Shown here: positions 19,301-25,208 of the stretch, one piece after another | Layout: every line of letters starts with the position of its first letter | How positions within the stretch are numbered: position 1 is the first letter of the stretch | NCBI RefSeq assembly: GCF_900113275.1 | Contig: NZ_FOOU01000016.1 | Location: forward strand, 1 to 64,000 | DNA length: 64,000 nucleotides | Origin: Neptunomonas qingdaonensis | GTDB lineage: Bacteria; Pseudomonadota; Gammaproteobacteria; Pseudomonadales; Balneatricaceae | Direction of reading: 5' to 3' | Made by a program: the position numbers and the translations under genes | Notes under the pieces: generated by a model | What the model was told of the DNA's origin: nothing | The model's database searches: none | What the model saw: the letters and a program-made list of their open reading frames with translations, nothing else

Positions 19301-21529
19301 ACGCTGAATGCCGGTGCTGGCTCGTTGAATGCCGCTTCGGCTTCGATGGTGAGCTCACGCACTAGCACGACAAGCCTGACGGGCCTCGGTATCGCATTTG
19401 CGGCTGATTCGCAGCTCGACAGTGCGGGTGACCTATCAATTAATGCAGGTGCTGAAGGCGTGAGCCTGGGTAGGGTCAGCAGTGGGTCGCTCACGATGGT
19501 GAGTGGCGGCGATATTGACCTAAACAACGATGTGACGATGGCGAATACATCAAGCTTGCAGGCTGTCGGTGCCCTGACCGGTGACAACATCCGAGTGAGC
19601 AACGGTGATCTTGGCCTGCTAGCAACGGGCGAACTGATACTCAATGGCGATATAGATGTGCAGTCTGGATCGCTGGTGGGGGATGCGCAACGAGTGCAGA
19701 TGGCATCCGGAACTCGTTTGGGCGCCAGCGGTGATTTAACCCTAACAGCGATCGAATCGGCTAGGTTAGACGAGCTGCAGGTGGGTGGAGATCTGGCAGT
19801 CAGTGTGGCGAACGCGCTGAATGCGGCCGAGGGACGGGCTGACTTTCAAGGTAATGTGAGCGCACAAGCGATCACGGTCACTGCCAATGCCGGTATTGAT
19901 CTTGAAGCAAATCTGCTTGGCACCACGGTGACGCTGGATGCTGGCGCTGGCTCGTTGAATGCCGCTTCGGCTTCGATGGTGAGCTCACGCAGTAGCACGA
20001 CAAGCCTCACGGGCCTCGGTATCGCATTTGCGGCTGATTCGCAGCTCCACAGTGCGGGTGACCTATCGATTAATGCAAGTGCTGTAGGCGTGAGCCTGGG
20101 TAGGGTAAGCAGCGACGGACGGCTCACGATGGTGAGTGGCGGCGATACCGTGCTTAATGGTGATATTAGTGTTGCCAATGCGGCAGTGTTGCAGGCTAAC
20201 GGTGGCATTACTCTGTCCAGCGGAAAGTCCCTGGTTAGTGCCAACGAGATGGGCTTTATTACGGCTGACTTGCTGGAACTGTTGGCAGGTAGCGAGGTGA
20301 ATGGTGGATCTGAAGTGACTGTCGTCGCTGCTGGCATAGCAATGGGCCAGGGTTCTCGGATCACCGCAGGCGGGCCGGTAAGCATCAACACACGTGATGA
20401 TATGCTTTTATCGTTTGTAGAGACGGACTGGGACGGTGAAGATGCATTGCGCCTTACCAGCGGCGCTAAAATCGAAGGCCGCGAGGATAGCCTGTTGCAC
20501 CTCAAGGCTGTCGGCGATAATGCCCAGAGCCACCTGAGTGCGGCCACTGGAATCGGAAGCCCGCTGGTGGTGGACTTGCCATGGTTGGCGGCTCAAACGA
20601 GGGCTGGTGATATTAAGATAGTCGCTGAGCGAGGTCTCTATTCACCGTTTATTGATGCGGGTAATGGCAATGTTGAGTTGTCAGTTTCTGGGGATCTGGA
20701 AATTGGTGAGTTGATTGGTAATCCTTACCTGTGGATCGACGGCGGTATTCATGTTGAGCGAGTGGTTCTGGATGAAGGGACGCTTGCTTCTCGCGAACGA
20801 ATTGAGATAGATCAAATTGACCTTTTCGGTGAAGGCCCGCTGGCGTTGGAATCTGCGCTTATCGATGTATCTGTAGACAGTAAAAACTCGGAAAATACCA
20901 CTATATCCTTGACTGGATTCGAGGGCTTGGCAGCAGATTCGATTGATCTGACCGTTCGAAACACCAACAAGCTGTCCATCACTAAGTTATTTACTAATAG
21001 CGGCGCATTAACGTTTGACGGTGATCTAAGATTGGCTGCTGGCCGCGTTGAGAGCAACCTGGAGATTGAATCCTCTGCGCTGATACTAAGCCTTGATAAT
21101 ATTAATCCGGCGGCACAGTATTTTGATGGCCAATTGGTGACGCCTAATGGTGAGTTCTGGCTGGCAATGACCGGTAACGAAGTGCGGACTAATGCAGTAG
21201 TTACCCGTTACCGGGATCCTGTCGTTCTTTTCTTTACGCCACCAGAAGACTTTGAATCTGGTACACAGGCGCTGAATCAATCCCAGCAGCAAAGCACTTA
21301 TCAGCGACTAAGTGTCGAGAACCTGACTCTCATGGATATGTATAAGGATCTGAGCCAGCCACTGTTCTCTGGCGGAACCCGGCAATTCCCGGCGGTTGCC
21401 TTCGACGGCAGCAATATACAGACACAGTTTATCAACTCGCTGCTGGAACAGACCTTGCCGGCAGAAGACGACGATCTGCTGGAAATTGCCGCTAATGCCG
21501 GGCCATCCTCACCCGAACCGATTGAATAG
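4373..21529 (+). CDS. Giant two-partner-secretion exoprotein (TpsA), leukotoxin LktA/filamentous adhesin type
   Basis: A 5,718-residue secreted protein. A signal peptide with an extended N-terminus ends near AVAATPHN (about residue 43). A TPS domain (about 60-250) includes VNLIVPGDVSKLVN and GFLVGPEGVVNVGG, as in filamentous haemagglutinin and Fusobacterium LktA. Most of the rest is predicted beta-helix. Residues about 1580-2340 hold at least ten glycine-rich modules of the form SxAxGxGxGxxGVGxxAxN followed by a variable stretch, one every 55-80 residues, which is the LktA pattern. Residues about 3294-3452 are helical and Leu/Glu-rich, with LQAWDG twice. I see only three cysteines: C14 in the signal and the close pair C4071/C4078. 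Residues 4863-5257 contain a recent tandem duplication. An RGD lies at 4319. No anchor domain is seen at the C-terminus (PSSPEPIE). The gene is intact, followed 11 bases later by its TpsB partner. It is likely an adhesin; toxicity cannot be inferred. Confidence 0.9.
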   Translation: MEYPRSKIAVAVAQCINLAEPHRLKAPLWMAVLSAGAMQAVAATPHNIVEDSSTVIKTIGPAGTTSLVNDNNRVNGNAVNVFQHFVVGNGNTVNLIVPGDVSKLVNIVKDSTPEVHGTLNSYKSGALGGDVVFASSHGFLVGPEGVVNVGGLTVRTPSSSDIDNLISGSVTLDEVKSISSTGVITIDGKINAKTGVQLNGQEVVVGTNGVVIAGNPWAATAVNLGDYTPPTELKQNGGTISIASAGGASGDAYDVSLDGSLLADGGITITAPKISVGGDGELDTRQQGALVDGTGDDVQINRAIETGGDVEITASAQQALGFGVATADTQVIVDGEIRAANITITAHSDASSSFIDQPGAGLATNLVAGTFAGASVYVMQADADASISVGGQLYSDADITLGSQALALSESTSIATSQAGVSGSASLAATYNSSNATSSARIKSGAIVEAGGDLTVTAHNEAYLLGSALDIVSTTANKAVLALAIGESDVSSTAIIESGSTLAAENLVLSAENQNSYTVSANATGLRNTEWGVAVAVGDFETNATAQLGASLGSVTDPVGNVSITALDRTVNQQVKSAVTIGSNLAARTVFRPLVTTVSAVQGGADSLIKLFAGDQQTPADSSGKIPFKGGLAFTLNLSDHEAYSYLGTNTAGQLDAPSVHASGNILVASAVDLGTDNATIAGGNDNAAHGDDQGAWRTSAETAISSPSAAAGGGSQTKPADESLALAINLAINSGDSVAEIGDYVEINASALGVSASYKLPAVSTYDKWDSISSVLNKLTGVLGLQNNILTTFANAGASADKDATGGSLNVVANDLDTKAWIGDNATITTTGSGDWSARRILPGSLEAPGILDDSKPFKQITYDFNFNSSVDVRAYTLNESINLAGNLGTLGLIPNGVGTNEQGKMIGAGVSFVQQNVNTVAGIGESTVTANGNVGISAFTDERHVLIAPSSGAGKGMGFNGVLAILNNEVLTHASLSNQARITAGELSVLADYDFGNWSAAGAVNKAEDSAVGVAVAINITQGDTKAFIGDNSEEAAKVDFASGFVNDTQPEPTSPTSPVPDPRAVIVNNVTVRSRASGSNGALALAGALSKEDSGTPGIAEKFEQRWSPLGKKTADAQQGAASGSGDASVSGAAGAAKTDSAASGNSTPTIDENKTGLAGAGSFSVVFNNIDSKAIIDDAVIQGRNDSDVDVSVQALENAVSVSASGSAALSWMSGSQNPPATQNTIAGAIAYQISFNDTLAWIEGSVISNADEVTVQAVHGGELVSIGLSVAVTKAPQAETTTRNGALSVSGAQIYDGTSARIEGSTIESNDDGDESLEVSAYNNASVGVGGGSLYLGGKSGGGLAITFAEINDPSAILAGLNPDSDSNLSATENEDINDVYGGAAVEAVIAGIDTNRSAITNFNDVTVTASALNHIGIGAAGGGYQGVANSAGYAGSFAVGVIGADTKALVDTTDIEGVVTLSINASGELDSDLDQLLTDLGDSDVNDDFDFTGASAIDSTEIFTNDQGAGSSYQYDSEGKRIIAVAGLLQIGKSNKGISYAHTDIKSDTTARLDASTINATGDRANQVSVNARDDSLLYSVAVGVGVATGGNAGVGSVAVNRLNNQVVAEVGDWIGVDSGSISTENLAVTATNDMDLINVAGSVAASTSDSSSFSSTKGLAVALNLVGTNAHETRARIANTDLLAGGDVLVRATSGASDDSNLLVGNAIGVGISASEDAAYAGAVGVNNVDQLVTAGIKNVGTGLDADGVAVVGDTYRVHAYDYTDSVATAWIGTLSVGGDAGGIAVATNRVDSDVTAEVLGDGLTRGSSTLNLANLDIRAARDNWLLTIDAGIANGGQDALAASVGTGVIDGDVTARIADDATVTASNNVLVNADAKSVNIVGSGSIGFAVGDNAGAVAISTTLEYGKTLASIDNSSVTARGADGNNVLRVDTGELSNYGTLPDLSTSGQTEDDNDADTAAPVDRDALTTGFSLIDQDKETEDASGLVVNATSRTKQQAITIAGSASASKGFAANVSTNASTSSAEALVTGSEINSGVAGADVRVRANAHEAGLSIAVGGSISGSAGVGGVATNSQKKAAQATVDDSNINADSVVIGAHTSKVAQAVSAGIAVGTGDGGIGGAASVVITEQSGSTRSWLRGGTMVANAMEVSSDRRQEANVAAGSAGIGPKAGIGFGLAVNLIGDDSSALIGNNLSDANDSRNTVVQVSDVTVDADRFENVNSYAFGAGVSGGVGAAAMINVTEFSGETRAAIHGKVVGNAYTTQVRSKDGTSEADTVSVNGQEILRANHAAFGIGVGAKVGIGAVANVALGRSQVYGEIVGSDIQSGLLDIDATAQREADLLSVAGAAGQAAAAVSIGVALFGQGDSTAEDGTNAEDEFDPSRSVANDALTSGYLRLNTQLDSAELAVAEAGPASTVADGSTPTTVTTTASGQSLRIDGESVTAARISGGRIDVGSLSVNGRTRLHTLQGLGAAQASAVGFAGVVGITRMYDINVATVDTDLNANSVVVGALIEDLSAEDAAGEARSFVVGLGGFTTVVNYLDVRSRQQVVAGVAGATGTDVDDLTVSAKDTTELRAGDLGAGKPTVVTDSGASVNLGGTAVGVSYGYANKDSDVDVWLGRSGRTVDGYNNITVIAESSGMVKSTAFALSGGIAGGAQGVITDAEDNSDVNAAVYGTIGTGSGVTSISAQSVPELYSNSFGVTVSGGYSMGASFAYATTDSTATAEITDGVIFTGDGNVILTSETGDASDADYETANATALAASGGLILGAAGSEARSTNESESVARVGDNVTIPNANFEVYARHTGVQYGDANGYFFGALAGGYQTGVAQSYTSTRVEFGMDPNATLGRTGNLILDASSSNANQAFTTAGGGGVFSGSAAISVVDAGNHKNGNAAAAVLIDDWFDGYRVLPVDAGNIVIKAENNIEFFAGTDATTVSAVGGSGAESDVDISTNTQVTLGENVGFDAFDIDIDARNKARQVQVPFNRSFESSIRAGGGGGANGTAGLSYQNIKSLSARVNIGENAVLKVSPLVLSSSADVAGVSSLSSSLNSADHRIAIDASTDFIVFDQAILEVGGALQGAGTESDVDVNARNSVTLNDGVQLLNGIGEVGVGTYSKGNAAASANVTVWAIAGVAGGTSTSTVDVDNDVTLGEGVIIDSIEEINIFAGRSSDGLGQNQIFADARTNVYNWTAVPIPAGNTARSRITLENNVSFADSYQLGSDGDVNIGALKGQVNATHSGIERNPYLELFSAETTFGSSRSTTNTNQLVFGDLGQITAGQYAYQYVRIDESGRIVDNLARFGEAQQLNEKYSSRAELQAFIDDLDRRITELQAWDGSATTTSGVSVGEAVAELSTQPEVDAYIAELTGLKAAATETDYIAELDAEIVLLQAWDGVTTLTVSPVDGSSTSGSSSGASVTASTPGVNPFLAEIGDLQAQKVLLSGVVNQLSGVANFAVEVSNVRASAGNINLLAGDISMTGAGNTSMFTAKGNATIEIDNLDDQHLILNEIRIANKTGGNVFVSGGATSLSSSHVDKQQGALIPGTTTGQFKSGIYVNHQPVGPDRLDADVIVSGKLSNVLSTVNIVVGEGDLIQQGVIEANSIELDVAGIYLVNNPNEEQALTRTPSSLLNFVSRWKPQNAEEVVQYYLNAKYSDKIGDTNLARFNEWFSGRALSYENVVLPPDPYFGRPDKLNIYFNWGFSNANDYLAGDALVFNMLSDDSSRGSTKWGFKPVLNKQSLLSQTATYNQVKGTPGFGTSPESVIGEKVLINAARLDINGTIVVGKNNNWSVDVGSGFDAEIQRYISDTGLSAGNTITFTPGETKTVRRENPDYQPISLFPDHDGRRYLTDIYDFDIGKTAGASGIELKYDVATGKLEVDDIPVSGGGYAEIRARITSTGEEGRIKIRDGLGQISINNDSNTELVVGTLSAGDDPRGVVRITDLNKPVIRTSENSSGYESQWYVHSPGSQIERYTTTALATAYTPADYVESLGVAGTTSTTSYNPLRGQLYYFSETATVAREVDLPPDGYFAKYPGTVGSWAYTTDWPTDPDEDPNFTDYYTNCTYKPQACAGGVVTDYLLHKYSIGSQRTTGFSAWNLSYAPYYGSLLVATDPAITIAKQVQVRTETYVKADHSIALEFTGSATGSIGIDSKTSLQLTGNIFNPRGNTFIATEADFTNSGAAVITSDVIDITAFGNIGEDAAPLTVRTNELSLRSSEGSLNFDASALNSDNVALGELSARYDIVGTVDKSIVARDASSLVSADTVDLTSETGSIGRVGLISDPTSYEFIRMASTGAVSLKSDGDVAVSQARGDMAVLAIDARNSVVISLGDGDLINAIGQQAKSAKELAYQASVWDSLNLLDGSAGERYVSAYENQFNNKYNGYWLIRQRLSDASDAGFSLDVAFVDALGIRYGETDLTALTALVKADYDALNGWFADQQATPEVYTNVTDAIGQEQKGILAGFDYGSLFDSYDENYSLTIAPGSNIYDRMVDGATWKQSQLDISISAAALSADASGQLSGRAANITAPNIKLLTSSGSVGQNLSDLVFSIPLDDTASVTDAQKAALLSAGPGDITSVVTDTLATLTVRQVDPVKVDTLNALNVSARDEIYIEAANSLLLGALNSATNDIRVVVDGQISAQDGAINLTARDLFLANTQGDIGSSSQAVSLQLGGALRQAGAAADLFLSQTGGDLRVGSIAAGGVLSLTNEQDILANDSNQFMSASGITLNVGASNLGAADSRLNLSVLGDDGLTVTAGNAWLNITNTPSLTLGNMLVNQRLDLVTVGDVDITGALRAASLELDVDAAVTGTSSGSVTVDDYLRIQASSIDLAQLDISTGAATLQTMGGDLSVGSVRVSNGDLGLLATGELILNGDIGVQSGSLVGDAQRVQMASGTRLGTSGDLTLTAIESARLDELQVGGDLAVSVANALNAAEGRADFEGNVSAQAITVTANAGIDIEANLLGTTVTLNAGAGSLNAASASMVSSRTSTTSLTGLGIAFAADSQLDSAGDLSINAGAEGVSLGRVSSGSLTMVSGGDIDLNNDVTMANTSSLQAVGALTGDNIRVSNGDLGLLATGELILNGDIDVQSGSLVGDAQRVQMASGTRLGASGDLTLTAIESARLDELQVGGDLAVSVANALNAAEGRADFQGNVSAQAITVTANAGIDLEANLLGTTVTLDAGAGSLNAASASMVSSRSSTTSLTGLGIAFAADSQLHSAGDLSINASAVGVSLGRVSSDGRLTMVSGGDTVLNGDISVANAAVLQANGGITLSSGKSLVSANEMGFITADLLELLAGSEVNGGSEVTVVAAGIAMGQGSRITAGGPVSINTRDDMLLSFVETDWDGEDALRLTSGAKIEGREDSLLHLKAVGDNAQSHLSAATGIGSPLVVDLPWLAAQTRAGDIKIVAERGLYSPFIDAGNGNVELSVSGDLEIGELIGNPYLWIDGGIHVERVVLDEGTLASRERIEIDQIDLFGEGPLALESALIDVSVDSKNSENTTISLTGFEGLAADSIDLTVRNTNKLSITKLFTNSGALTFDGDLRLAAGRVESNLEIESSALILSLDNINPAAQYFDGQLVTPNGEFWLAMTGNEVRTNAVVTRYRDPVVLFFTPPEDFESGTQALNQSQQQSTYQRLSVENLTLMDMYKDLSQPLFSGGTRQFPAVAFDGSNIQTQFINSLLEQTLPAEDDDLLEIAANAGPSSPEPIE
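18962..19513 (+). repeat. Tandem repeat copy 1 inside the giant adhesin gene
   Basis: This is the first of two nearly identical stretches of about 550 bases, starting at the codons for VSNGDLGLLATGEL and ending near LTMVSGGD. It encodes about residues 4863-5046. The second copy begins 630 bases later. Most differences are single-base changes. Confidence 0.95.
19592..20146 (+). repeat. Tandem repeat copy 2 inside the giant adhesin gene
   Basis: This is the second copy, about residues 5073-5257. The offset to copy 1 is 630 bases at the start and 633 at the end, so one codon was gained or lost and the reading frame is kept. About 78 bases of non-repeated spacer separate the copies. By eye the two are around 95% identical in DNA, pointing to recent duplication or gene conversion. 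Confidence 0.95.
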
Positions 21530-21540
21530 GGAATAATTAA

Positions 21541-23175
21541 TTGAATTATTGGTGTCATGCCCCGCGAGTCGCAGTGCTCGCTTTATTACCTGTAAATCTG
21601 CTTGCAGCAACTCTTCCTCCCGCTATTGATCCCGCTGGTCAAAATCAGGATTTGATGCGCCGGGAGGAGAAAATTCAGCAGCGGGAGCAAGCTGAGAAAA
21701 AGCCGGTCTTAATTGACGAGAAGCCAGTGGCTACGTCGACAGACGATGGTGCTTTTTTCGTATTAAAGAGTGTTCGTTTCACCAAGTCAGAAATACTGAA
21801 TGCCGATGATTTGCGTAAGGTCGTTGGCCCTTATCTTGGCAAGAAAACTCGTCTCTCTGATCTTAATAAACTGGTTGCTGGGATTAATGCTGCTTATCGT
21901 GAGAAAGGGATATTCACCGCAGCGGCGTTACTTCCCCCGCAGGATATTAACGGCGGTACTGTCATTGTTAGGTTGGTTGAAGGAAAGCTGGGTGAGCTTG
22001 TGGTCGAAGGGAATGATTACGTTCCTGATACCTATGTGCGTGACTGGATCCGCAATGTTCAGGGCGAACAGCTGAGTGATATGACTTTGCTGGAAAGCGA
22101 TATTCTTCAGTTCAACCGCGTTAACGATTCACGCCTGCAGGCCGAGTTGCGAGCAGGTAAGGGTTTTGGTTTAACAGACGTAGTGATTTTAGTTGATGAG
22201 GTTGCACAGAACAATTTCCAATTGTTCGTAGATAATTACGGTTATGAAAGCTCCGGCGAAAATGAAGTAGGTGGTCTTTATAGGCGCTATGGTTTGTTTA
22301 ACGGTAGCGACCGCGCTTTGGTTTATGGATTGGTAACAGATGGTAATATAGCGTTTAGTGCCGGTTATAATACGCCAGTGAGGTCTACGCGTTGGAGGGT
22401 CGGTAGCTCTGTATCCCTCAACCAAACCGAAATTACCAGTGGCGACTTTGAAAACGTTTTGGTTAATGGAGACTCCAGCAGCATTACCCTGGATGCCTCG
22501 TGGTTAGCATATTCCACCCCAAATTTTTGGCTTAATGCAGTTAGCTCCGCGTTCTATTCGGATTCCGAAACCACTGTGGCAGATGAGATCATCAGTGACT
22601 ATAGCATTACTAAACTCAATACCGGGGCGCAGTTTACTTGGTATGGTGCCGGTTGGCAGTGGACAGGTCGACAGCTTGTCAGCTGGGTCAGCACCAAGAA
22701 CAAGGCAGTTGTCGATAATGATCAGGCTTTTATGGTTCTCAGCGGTGATACTACTGCTTTTTTCCGCCCTGGTAATACGAATGGCTATGGCTTGCTTCAA
22801 CTTGATTACCAGTACACCGCTGAGGATTCTATTCCCGGTGCTGTCGCCTATTCATTAGGAGGAGCAGCGTCAGTTCGTGGCTATAAAGCCGGGGTGGTAA
22901 GCGGCGATTCTGCGTATCAAATAAGTCTTGAAGCACATTATACTGGCTGGAGAGCCTTCGGCGGTGATGTTGATAGCTTTGTTTTCTACGATGCTGGAGA
23001 AGTCTATTCCACTAGCCCCTCGCAAATGGTGCAGTCCGTCGGCGTAGGGTTAGGGTGGCACAATGCCGCCGGTCTTTCTGCGGATTTTACGGTTGCCAAT
23101 GCCATTGATAATGTCGTGCCAGATCAGGACGACGTTGTCTTCTATGGCCGCTTTAGTTGGAAGTGGTCGAAATAG
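21541..23175 (+). CDS. TpsB outer-membrane transporter (ShlB/FhaC/HecB family)
   Basis: A 544-residue Omp85-superfamily pore that should secrete the adjacent TpsA across the outer membrane. A signal peptide (residues 1-22, ending LLAA) is followed by a charged linker helix (RREEKIQQREQAEKK) and two POTRA domains (about 70-220: FVLKSVRFTKSEIL, then LGELVVEGNDYV). A 16-strand beta-barrel follows, with the diagnostic L6-loop motif SVRGYKAG (near 445-452) and a terminal aromatic strand FYGRFSWKWSK. The start is a TTG codon: it gives a complete signal peptide, whereas the first in-frame ATG would remove it. AGGGA at the TpsA stop serves as ribosome site. The 11-base gap to TpsA implies one transcript, with the transporter downstream of its substrate. 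Confidence 0.93.
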   Translation: MNYWCHAPRVAVLALLPVNLLAATLPPAIDPAGQNQDLMRREEKIQQREQAEKKPVLIDEKPVATSTDDGAFFVLKSVRFTKSEILNADDLRKVVGPYLGKKTRLSDLNKLVAGINAAYREKGIFTAAALLPPQDINGGTVIVRLVEGKLGELVVEGNDYVPDTYVRDWIRNVQGEQLSDMTLLESDILQFNRVNDSRLQAELRAGKGFGLTDVVILVDEVAQNNFQLFVDNYGYESSGENEVGGLYRRYGLFNGSDRALVYGLVTDGNIAFSAGYNTPVRSTRWRVGSSVSLNQTEITSGDFENVLVNGDSSSITLDASWLAYSTPNFWLNAVSSAFYSDSETTVADEIISDYSITKLNTGAQFTWYGAGWQWTGRQLVSWVSTKNKAVVDNDQAFMVLSGDTTAFFRPGNTNGYGLLQLDYQYTAEDSIPGAVAYSLGGAASVRGYKAGVVSGDSAYQISLEAHYTGWRAFGGDVDSFVFYDAGEVYSTSPSQMVQSVGVGLGWHNAAGLSADFTVANAIDNVVPDQDDVVFYGRFSWKWSK

Positions 23176-23367
23176 TGTGAGCTAAGCAACTGCTAACAAG
23201 AGAGGCGTGTTAGACCGTGAAATATTTACGGAGCTGACAAATCGTATATGAGGATTAAAGTGCTCATCGTTACCCAAAAGCCGCAGACTGAAAAGCTCTA
23301 ACGGTGTATGGGGTGTGGCTATCTGAATTTAGCTGCTACGCTGACCTGAAATGGACCAGAGCCCATA

Positions 23368-23398
23368 AACAACAAAGCCCCACATATGACTGTGAGGC
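23368..23398 (-). terminator. Probable terminator of tRNA-Phe
   Basis: Reading on the minus strand, GCCTCACA and TGTGGGGC form an 8-bp stem with one G-T pair around a six-base loop, followed by the T-rich TTTGTTGTTT. It begins ten bases after the tRNA 3' end. Confidence 0.65.
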
Positions 23399-23407
23399 CT
23401 TAGTACT

Positions 23408-23483
23408 TGGTGCCCGGAGGCGGAATCGAACCACCGACACGAGGATTTTCAATCCTCTGCTCTACCGACTGAGCTATCCGGGC
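23408..23483 (-). tRNA. tRNA-Phe (anticodon GAA)
   Basis: Seventy-six bases that fold as a standard cloverleaf. The acceptor stem is GCCCGGA/TCCGGGC, the anticodon loop carries GAA after ATT, the T-loop contains GGTTCGATTCC, and the CCA end is encoded. It is a single tRNA on the minus strand between the TPS locus and the pilus operon. tRNA genes of this kind often serve as integration sites, but I see no integrase or repeated tRNA 3' end nearby. Confidence 0.97.
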
Positions 23484-23693
23484 ATCTCAAGAGGTGCATA
23501 TTCAATCATTTAGCGTTTCTTAGTTCAAGCTTATTGTTTGTTTTTGTACATAATTCTGCTGGCTTAAGCTGTTATGTCGCCTAAACTAATATGAATACTA
23601 GCCGTTATATATAGAATCCCTATTGAGGCTAGTGCTAAATCCTCTTCTATTAGTCGTTTTAATCTTTAAGATTGCGTAAAAGGAGTTACTGAT

Positions 23694-24599
23694 TTGCTTC
23701 GGTTCAGAAAGAAAAATAGTAGATCGAATGGATTAGTTGCTATCCACCTTCTGCCGGAGGGAGTCGCGTTGGCCTGCGTTGCTTCTGTAGAAAATAAGCG
23801 AAAGTTAACCGCCGCTGCCTTTTTGAATGTGTCTGACCCTTTGAATAACCCGGCTATAGTGGCTACATCCGTTTCTGAAGCAGGAATGGCTAACAGCCGT
23901 TGTTCATTGGTTTTATCTTCGGGTGAGTATCAGTTGGTGTTGATTGAAGCCCCGGACGTACCTAAAGAAGAGTTAAAAGAAGCACTGCTTTGGCGTGTTA
24001 AAGATATGATTCAGTATTCCACCGATGATGCCATTATCGATTATTATGAGCTGCCTGAAGATGCATTTCGAGGCCGCGGTAAAATGCTGTATGTCGTGGC
24101 TGCTGATCGAAAACTAATAGCAAAGCGCATCTCTTGGCTAGAAAGTATCGGGCTCTTTCCAGAGTATATTGATGTGCCTGAAATGGCATTATTGAATATT
24201 GCGGAAGGTCTGAGTGAATCAGAGGCAGGTACAGCAGTACTTTATTTAAATGAGAAGCAAAGTGTTATTAACATGATGTCTTCGGCTGGTCTGTATCTCT
24301 CCAGAGCCTTGTCTTATGACCATAGTGTGCAGATTGATAATGCCGTCTTGGATCTGCAGCGTTCGATGGATTATTTTGAGAGCCAGATAGGTAAGCCTCC
24401 TTGTATGCGTATTATTGTGATGCCCCTGCAGGTCGGTGAGACTCCGTTGATGATGGAGTTACGTAATAATCTGGGCGCGGATGTCCAGTCACTGGATTTA
24501 AGCGATGTTGTTGAATCAGATGAGCCCTTAACGATTGATCTCCAGCAGCGCTGTTTCGTATCGATTGCTGCAGCGTTGCGCTGTGAAGAGAGTAAGTGA
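23694..24599 (+). CDS. mshI: MSHA pilus biogenesis protein MshI (PilM-like)
   Basis: A 301-residue cytoplasmic protein of the PilM/actin-like ATPase fold and the first gene of the pilus operon. It should form the inner-membrane alignment platform with the next two products (PilN- and PilO-like). Typical features are the LVAIHLLPEGVALA N-terminal strand, the VPKEELKEALLWRVKDMI helix (about 89-106) found in MshI/PilM proteins, and LYLNEKQSVINMM in the second half. The start codon is TTG, placed eight bases after a strong AAAGGAG. No earlier start fits. Its stop is four bases before the next start codon. Confidence 0.85.
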   Translation: MLRFRKKNSRSNGLVAIHLLPEGVALACVASVENKRKLTAAAFLNVSDPLNNPAIVATSVSEAGMANSRCSLVLSSGEYQLVLIEAPDVPKEELKEALLWRVKDMIQYSTDDAIIDYYELPEDAFRGRGKMLYVVAADRKLIAKRISWLESIGLFPEYIDVPEMALLNIAEGLSESEAGTAVLYLNEKQSVINMMSSAGLYLSRALSYDHSVQIDNAVLDLQRSMDYFESQIGKPPCMRIIVMPLQVGETPLMMELRNNLGADVQSLDLSDVVESDEPLTIDLQQRCFVSIAAALRCEESK

Positions 24600-24602
24600 G
24601 TT

Positions 24603-25208
24603 ATGAAACAACGAATTAACCTGCTTCCGCCCCGGCCTAAAATTGAGCGTGATTATTTACGATTTAATTATGTAATCTGGACTTTTACGGGAGTGTTGTT
24701 ACTTTGTTCCGTGATAAGTGCCTGGATCTGGAGAGACGTTCATCAGACTGATGAACAGCTACAGGGCTATGTGATCCAACTGCAGCAACAGCAGCAGGCG
24801 TTAAAAAAACTTGAGGTGCTTCAGAGCCAGCGTAAACCTGATCCGGCACTTGAGGATTACAGGGATCAGTTACAACAGACAGTATTATCTAAACAGCGTT
24901 TGTCTGGACTATTAGAGACGGTACAGCCGGAGCACCAACAAGGTTTCTCACAAGGGCTGTTGGCATTCTCAAATAGTACGCCGGATAAAGTATGGCTGAC
25001 CGCTTTCAAGATGACGTCAGGTTCTTTAATCCTTGATCTTGCTGGTGAAAGCGCGGATACATCACAAATTCCCGTTTTTCTAAGACAGTTAGCGCAACAG
25101 AGCTTCTTCAATAAAATGCATTTCGCTGAACTTAAAACCGAAAAGAAGGATGATAAAGCCTACCTGTTTAATGCTCATGGGGTGATCGCGGGTAAAACAC
25201 ATGATTAA
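24603..25208 (+). CDS. PilN-domain protein of the MSHA system
   Basis: A 201-residue bitopic membrane protein beginning MKQRINLLPPRPK. INLLPP is the conserved motif by which PilN binds PilM. One transmembrane segment (about 24-44) is followed by a coiled coil rich in Gln and Leu (about 50-100) and a periplasmic alpha/beta domain. In Shewanella-type loci the equivalent gene is sometimes called mshI1 or mshI2. It overlaps the following gene by eight bases (ATGATTAA), so translation is coupled. Confidence 0.85.
   Translation: MKQRINLLPPRPKIERDYLRFNYVIWTFTGVLLLCSVISAWIWRDVHQTDEQLQGYVIQLQQQQQALKKLEVLQSQRKPDPALEDYRDQLQQTVLSKQRLSGLLETVQPEHQQGFSQGLLAFSNSTPDKVWLTAFKMTSGSLILDLAGESADTSQIPVFLRQLAQQSFFNKMHFAELKTEKKDDKAYLFNAHGVIAGKTHD

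Noticed and set aside
18962-20146. Possible CRISPR or mobile repeat
   Set aside because: The two long copies are in-frame coding duplications within one gene; there are no short regular repeats with unique spacers anywhere in the window.
5634-20596. Many long frames opposite or out of phase to the giant adhesin gene (up to 276 residues)
   Set aside because: They are shadows of a repetitive, GC-biased coding sequence; they lack ribosome sites and domain features, and several repeat with the adhesin duplication.
23408-23483. tRNA-Phe as an integration site of a genomic island
   Set aside because: I found no integrase gene and no second copy of the tRNA 3' end in the window.
23304-23513. A 69-residue open frame across the tRNA-Phe gene
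   Set aside because: It is translation of the tRNA antisense strand (RRRNRTTDTRIFNPLLYRLS), a common annotation artefact.
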